A stretch of DNA of 64,000 bases from Hyphomicrobiales bacterium (GTDB taxonomy: Bacteria > Pseudomonadota > Alphaproteobacteria > Rhizobiales > Rhizobiaceae): contig UBNV01000006.1 in assembly GCA_900466945.1 (NCBI GenBank), positions 124,001-188,000 of the forward strand. Reading direction: 5' to 3'. Under the pieces are notes generated by a model. That model was not told the origin of the DNA. It was given only the letters and a program-made list of their open reading frames with translations, and did no database searches. The translations under genes were made by a program, and so were the position numbers. Shown here piece by piece: positions 61,898 to 64,000 of this stretch. Positions within the stretch are counted from its first letter, which is position 1, and every line of letters begins with the position of its first letter.

Positions 61898-63385
61898 TCA
61901 GCCGTCGATGTCGTCGAGCAGCTCGCGCGCGGCGGCCGTGGTCACGCGGCGGGTTTCCACCTCGTCACGGCGGCTGGCGAGCAGTTCGGTGGCGAGCAAC
62001 TGTTCGGCGAGATCGGCCGGCAGCGAGAGGATGACACGGCCGTCATGTGCATTCAGACCGCCGAGTTCGGTGCGCTTGGCGGTGATCATGCCGCCGGCGA
62101 CCGTGTTGTTGGTATCCGGGTCGATCAGAATGAAGGCGCCGGTGCCGCGGTTTAGCTCGTAAGGGTCGAAGATCGCGGTTTCGTCGAAGGCCAGATGCAC
62201 CTTGCCGATCGCGTTCATCTGCAGCATCTCCGCCGACTGCCACTTGCCGGACTTGAGATCCAGCTGCTGAACCGGCTGCACCTGCACGCGCTGGCGGCGC
62301 GAACCGGCCTTCAGCCAGTAACGCTTGCCGGGCACGATGCCGTCGGGCTGCAGCGCCACGAGCTGCGCGTCGAAGGCAAGGCCCGTCTGCGGCTGGGCAT
62401 CGAGGGAGACGATCATGTCGCCCCGCGCCACGTCCACCTGGCGGTCGAGCACGAGCGTGATCGCATCACCGGCAACGGCTGCGTTACGAACCAGGTCGAA
62501 GGTGACGATCTGCTTGACGTTCGCCACCTGGCCGGACGGCAGGATCGCGACGCTATCGCCGGGCTTCACCGCACCGCCCGCAACCGTGCCCTGATACCCG
62601 CGAAAACTTTCGCCGGGGCGCGAGACGCGCTGGACGGGCAGGCGGAAACCGGTCGACTGGCCAGAGCGCAGCGTCGCCAGCTCCAGCGCCTCGACCAGCG
62701 TCGGACCTTCGTACCAGGGGATGACCGCTTGACCGGAATAGACGACGTTTTCGCCCTTCAGCGCCGACATCGGGATGGCAGTGACCTGACGCACGCCGAG
62801 CGATAGCGCGAGTGCCTTGAAATCGGTGCTGATCTGGTCGAACACGGCGCGGTCATAAGCCACGAGATCGAACTTGTTGACCGCCAATACGAACTGCTTG
62901 ATGCCCATCAGCGAGGCGATGGTGGCGTGGCGGCGGGTCTGCTCGAGCAGGCCGGCACGGGCGTCGACCAGCAGGATGGCCAGATCCGCCGTCGAGGCGC
63001 CGGTCGCCATGTTGCGGGTATACTGCTCGTGGCCGGGCGTATCGGCAACGATGAAGGAGCGGCGGTCGGTGGCGAAATAGCGATAGGCGACATCGATGGT
63101 GATGCCCTGTTCGCGCTCGGCCTGCAGACCGTCGAGCAGAAGCGCGAAATCGGGCAGGCCGAGATCGTTCTGTTGCCCGGAATCACGGCGAAGCGTGGCG
63201 GCCTGGTCTTCCTTGACCGCCTTGGTGTCCCAGAGCAGGCGACCGATCAGCGTCGATTTGCCGTCATCGACGGAACCGCAGGTGATCAGGCGCAAAGGGC
63301 GGGAATCGCGGGCGATGGGTGCGGCTTCGCTGTGGGACGCTTCTAGGATCTCGGAGGCGAGGGCGGTATTGGCTTGGGCGGTCAT
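61898..63385 (-). CDS. cysN: Sulfate adenylyltransferase GTPase subunit CysN
   Basis: A 495-residue GTPase that drives ATP sulfurylase to activate sulfate as adenylyl sulfate. The P-loop is GSVDDGKST at 37-45, G3 is DTPGHEQYTRN, and G4 is AVNKFDLVAYD. EF-Tu-like domains 2 and 3 follow (VQRVSRPGESFRGYQGTVAGG in outline, LDLKSGKWQSAEMLQMNAIGKVHLAFDE in outline). No CysC kinase domain is fused at the C-terminus, unlike NodQ/CysNC of some rhizobia. The ATG at 63385 follows the cysD stop by one base. Confidence 0.95.
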   Translation of the reverse strand: MTAQANTALASEILEASHSEAAPIARDSRPLRLITCGSVDDGKSTLIGRLLWDTKAVKEDQAATLRRDSGQQNDLGLPDFALLLDGLQAEREQGITIDVAYRYFATDRRSFIVADTPGHEQYTRNMATGASTADLAILLVDARAGLLEQTRRHATIASLMGIKQFVLAVNKFDLVAYDRAVFDQISTDFKALALSLGVRQVTAIPMSALKGENVVYSGQAVIPWYEGPTLVEALELATLRSGQSTGFRLPVQRVSRPGESFRGYQGTVAGGAVKPGDSVAILPSGQVANVKQIVTFDLVRNAAVAGDAITLVLDRQVDVARGDMIVSLDAQPQTGLAFDAQLVALQPDGIVPGKRYWLKAGSRRQRVQVQPVQQLDLKSGKWQSAEMLQMNAIGKVHLAFDETAIFDPYELNRGTGAFILIDPDTNNTVAGGMITAKRTELGGLNAHDGRVILSLPADLAEQLLATELLASRRDEVETRRVTTAAARELLDDIDG

Positions 63386-63386
63386 T

Positions 63387-64000
63387 TCAGAAATATCCTT
63401 CGCGCTTCTTCTTTTCCATCGAGCCGGCCTGGTCGCGGTCGATGGCGCGGCCCTGGCGTTCGGAGACGGTGGCGATTTCGAGTTCGGCAATGACCGCATC
63501 GAGCGTGGTCGCCTGCGAGCGTATGCCGCCGGTCAGCGGCCAGCAGCCGAGGGTGCGGAAGCGCAGCATGCCTTCCTGGATCTGTTCGCCGGGAAGCGGC
63601 TCGAAGCGCGGATCTTCTGCCCACATCAGCATGCCGTCGCGCTCCACATACTTTTGGCGCTTGGCGTAGTAGAGCGGCGGCAGTTCGATGTTTTCGGCCT
63701 GGATGTAACGCCAGATGTCGACTTCGGTCCAGTTCGACAGCGGAAACGCGCGTACGCTCTCGCCGCGGCGAACCATGCCGTTATAGATGTTCCAGAGTTC
63801 CGGACGCTGGTTGCGCGGATCCCATTTGTGGTCGGGCGTGCGGAAGGAATAGATGCGCTCCTTGGCGCGGGAAGCCTCTTCGTCGCGGCGCGCGCCGCCG
63901 AAGGCCGCATCATACTTGCCGGCGTCGAGCGCCTGGCGAAGCGCTTCCGTCTTCATCACGTCGGTGTGGTAGGACGAGCCATGCGTGAAGGGGCCGATGC
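63387..64000 (-). CDS. cysD: Sulfate adenylyltransferase small subunit CysD (5' end outside window)
   Basis: The C-terminal ~203 residues of the catalytic subunit of ATP sulfurylase, which continues past the window edge. Seen are [23 protein letters not shown] at the edge in outline, [56 protein letters not shown] and the end [20 protein letters not shown]. The N-terminal PP-loop region lies beyond 64000. It is the upstream gene of cysDN; cysH probably precedes it (from rhizobial gene order). Confidence 0.95.
   Translation of the reverse strand, partial: IGPFTHGSSYHTDVMKTEALRQALDAGKYDAAFGGARRDEEASRAKERIYSFRTPDHKWDPRNQRPELWNIYNGMVRRGESVRAFPLSNWTEVDIWRYIQAENIELPPLYYAKRQKYVERDGMLMWAEDPRFEPLPGEQIQEGMLRFRTLGCWPLTGGIRSQATTLDAVIAELEIATVSERQGRAIDRDQAGSMEKKKREGYF

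Overview
The window is chromosomal DNA from an alphaproteobacterium of the Rhizobiales, most likely Rhizobiaceae. This rests on GC-rich coding, a CcrM-type GANTC adenine methyltransferase, the mutY / DUF721 (dciA) / dsbA / smc / ppdK neighbourhood known from rhizobia and agrobacteria, BioR-type boxes (TTATCTATAA) in front of bioY, and nested-palindrome intergenic repeats typical of the group. No plasmid, phage, insertion-sequence or CRISPR machinery was seen.

Layout. 0-3.4 kb: small regulator and efflux genes (TetR, SMR pump, ArsR), then a NIPSNAP / antibiotic-monooxygenase-fold pair and a GntR regulator. 3.5-6.3 kb: bioY behind three BioR-like boxes, a DUF1284 protein, a PAS-HWE-type histidine kinase and a YjbR-like protein. 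6.4-11.3 kb: ccrM, a HAD phosphatase, mutY, an O-antigen-ligase-like membrane protein and dciA. 11.5-20 kb: an accessory block with a SulP transporter carrying STAS and cyclic-nucleotide-binding domains, convergent with a three-gene operon (a TPR / outer-membrane-barrel protein resembling Slam, a large FecR-domain exported protein with a TbpB-like C-terminus, and a CHASE2 class III adenylate cyclase). 20.3-25 kb: dsbA, smc and an Ivy-like lysozyme inhibitor overlapping smc by 4 bases. 25-31 kb: an MFS transporter, a FabMG-like protein and ppdK.

31-36 kb: an AhpD-like gene and an ECF41 sigma factor with a consensus ECF41 promoter upstream, then a mirror-image pair of AraC and SDR genes. 36-40.5 kb: a cupin, an MBL-fold hydrolase, a DUF1499 protein, a membrane protein, a PfpI-like protein and tRNA-Gln. 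40.5-54.1 kb: an iron-acquisition region with an Fe(3+) ABC importer (ATPase, binding protein, double permease), an AraC regulator, a TonB siderophore receptor, fhuD/B/C-like genes, an ABC exporter and a DUF2218-siderophore-interacting reductase. 54.4-64 kb: a fatty-acid desaturase, a PhnD-like protein without a signal peptide, a diguanylate cyclase, a flagellin relic, a small Cys-rich protein, a lipoprotein, tRNA-Pro, a LacI regulator, a CarH-like B12/MerR regulator, cysN and the 3' part of cysD.

The most interesting unit is the 11.5-20 kb block. An outer-membrane Slam-like protein, its probable FecR/TbpB-like cargo and a periplasm-sensing cyclase lie in one operon, next to a transporter that could read the cyclic nucleotide. 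This would link cell-surface export to cAMP signalling. All functional calls come from reading motifs by eye; no database search was run.
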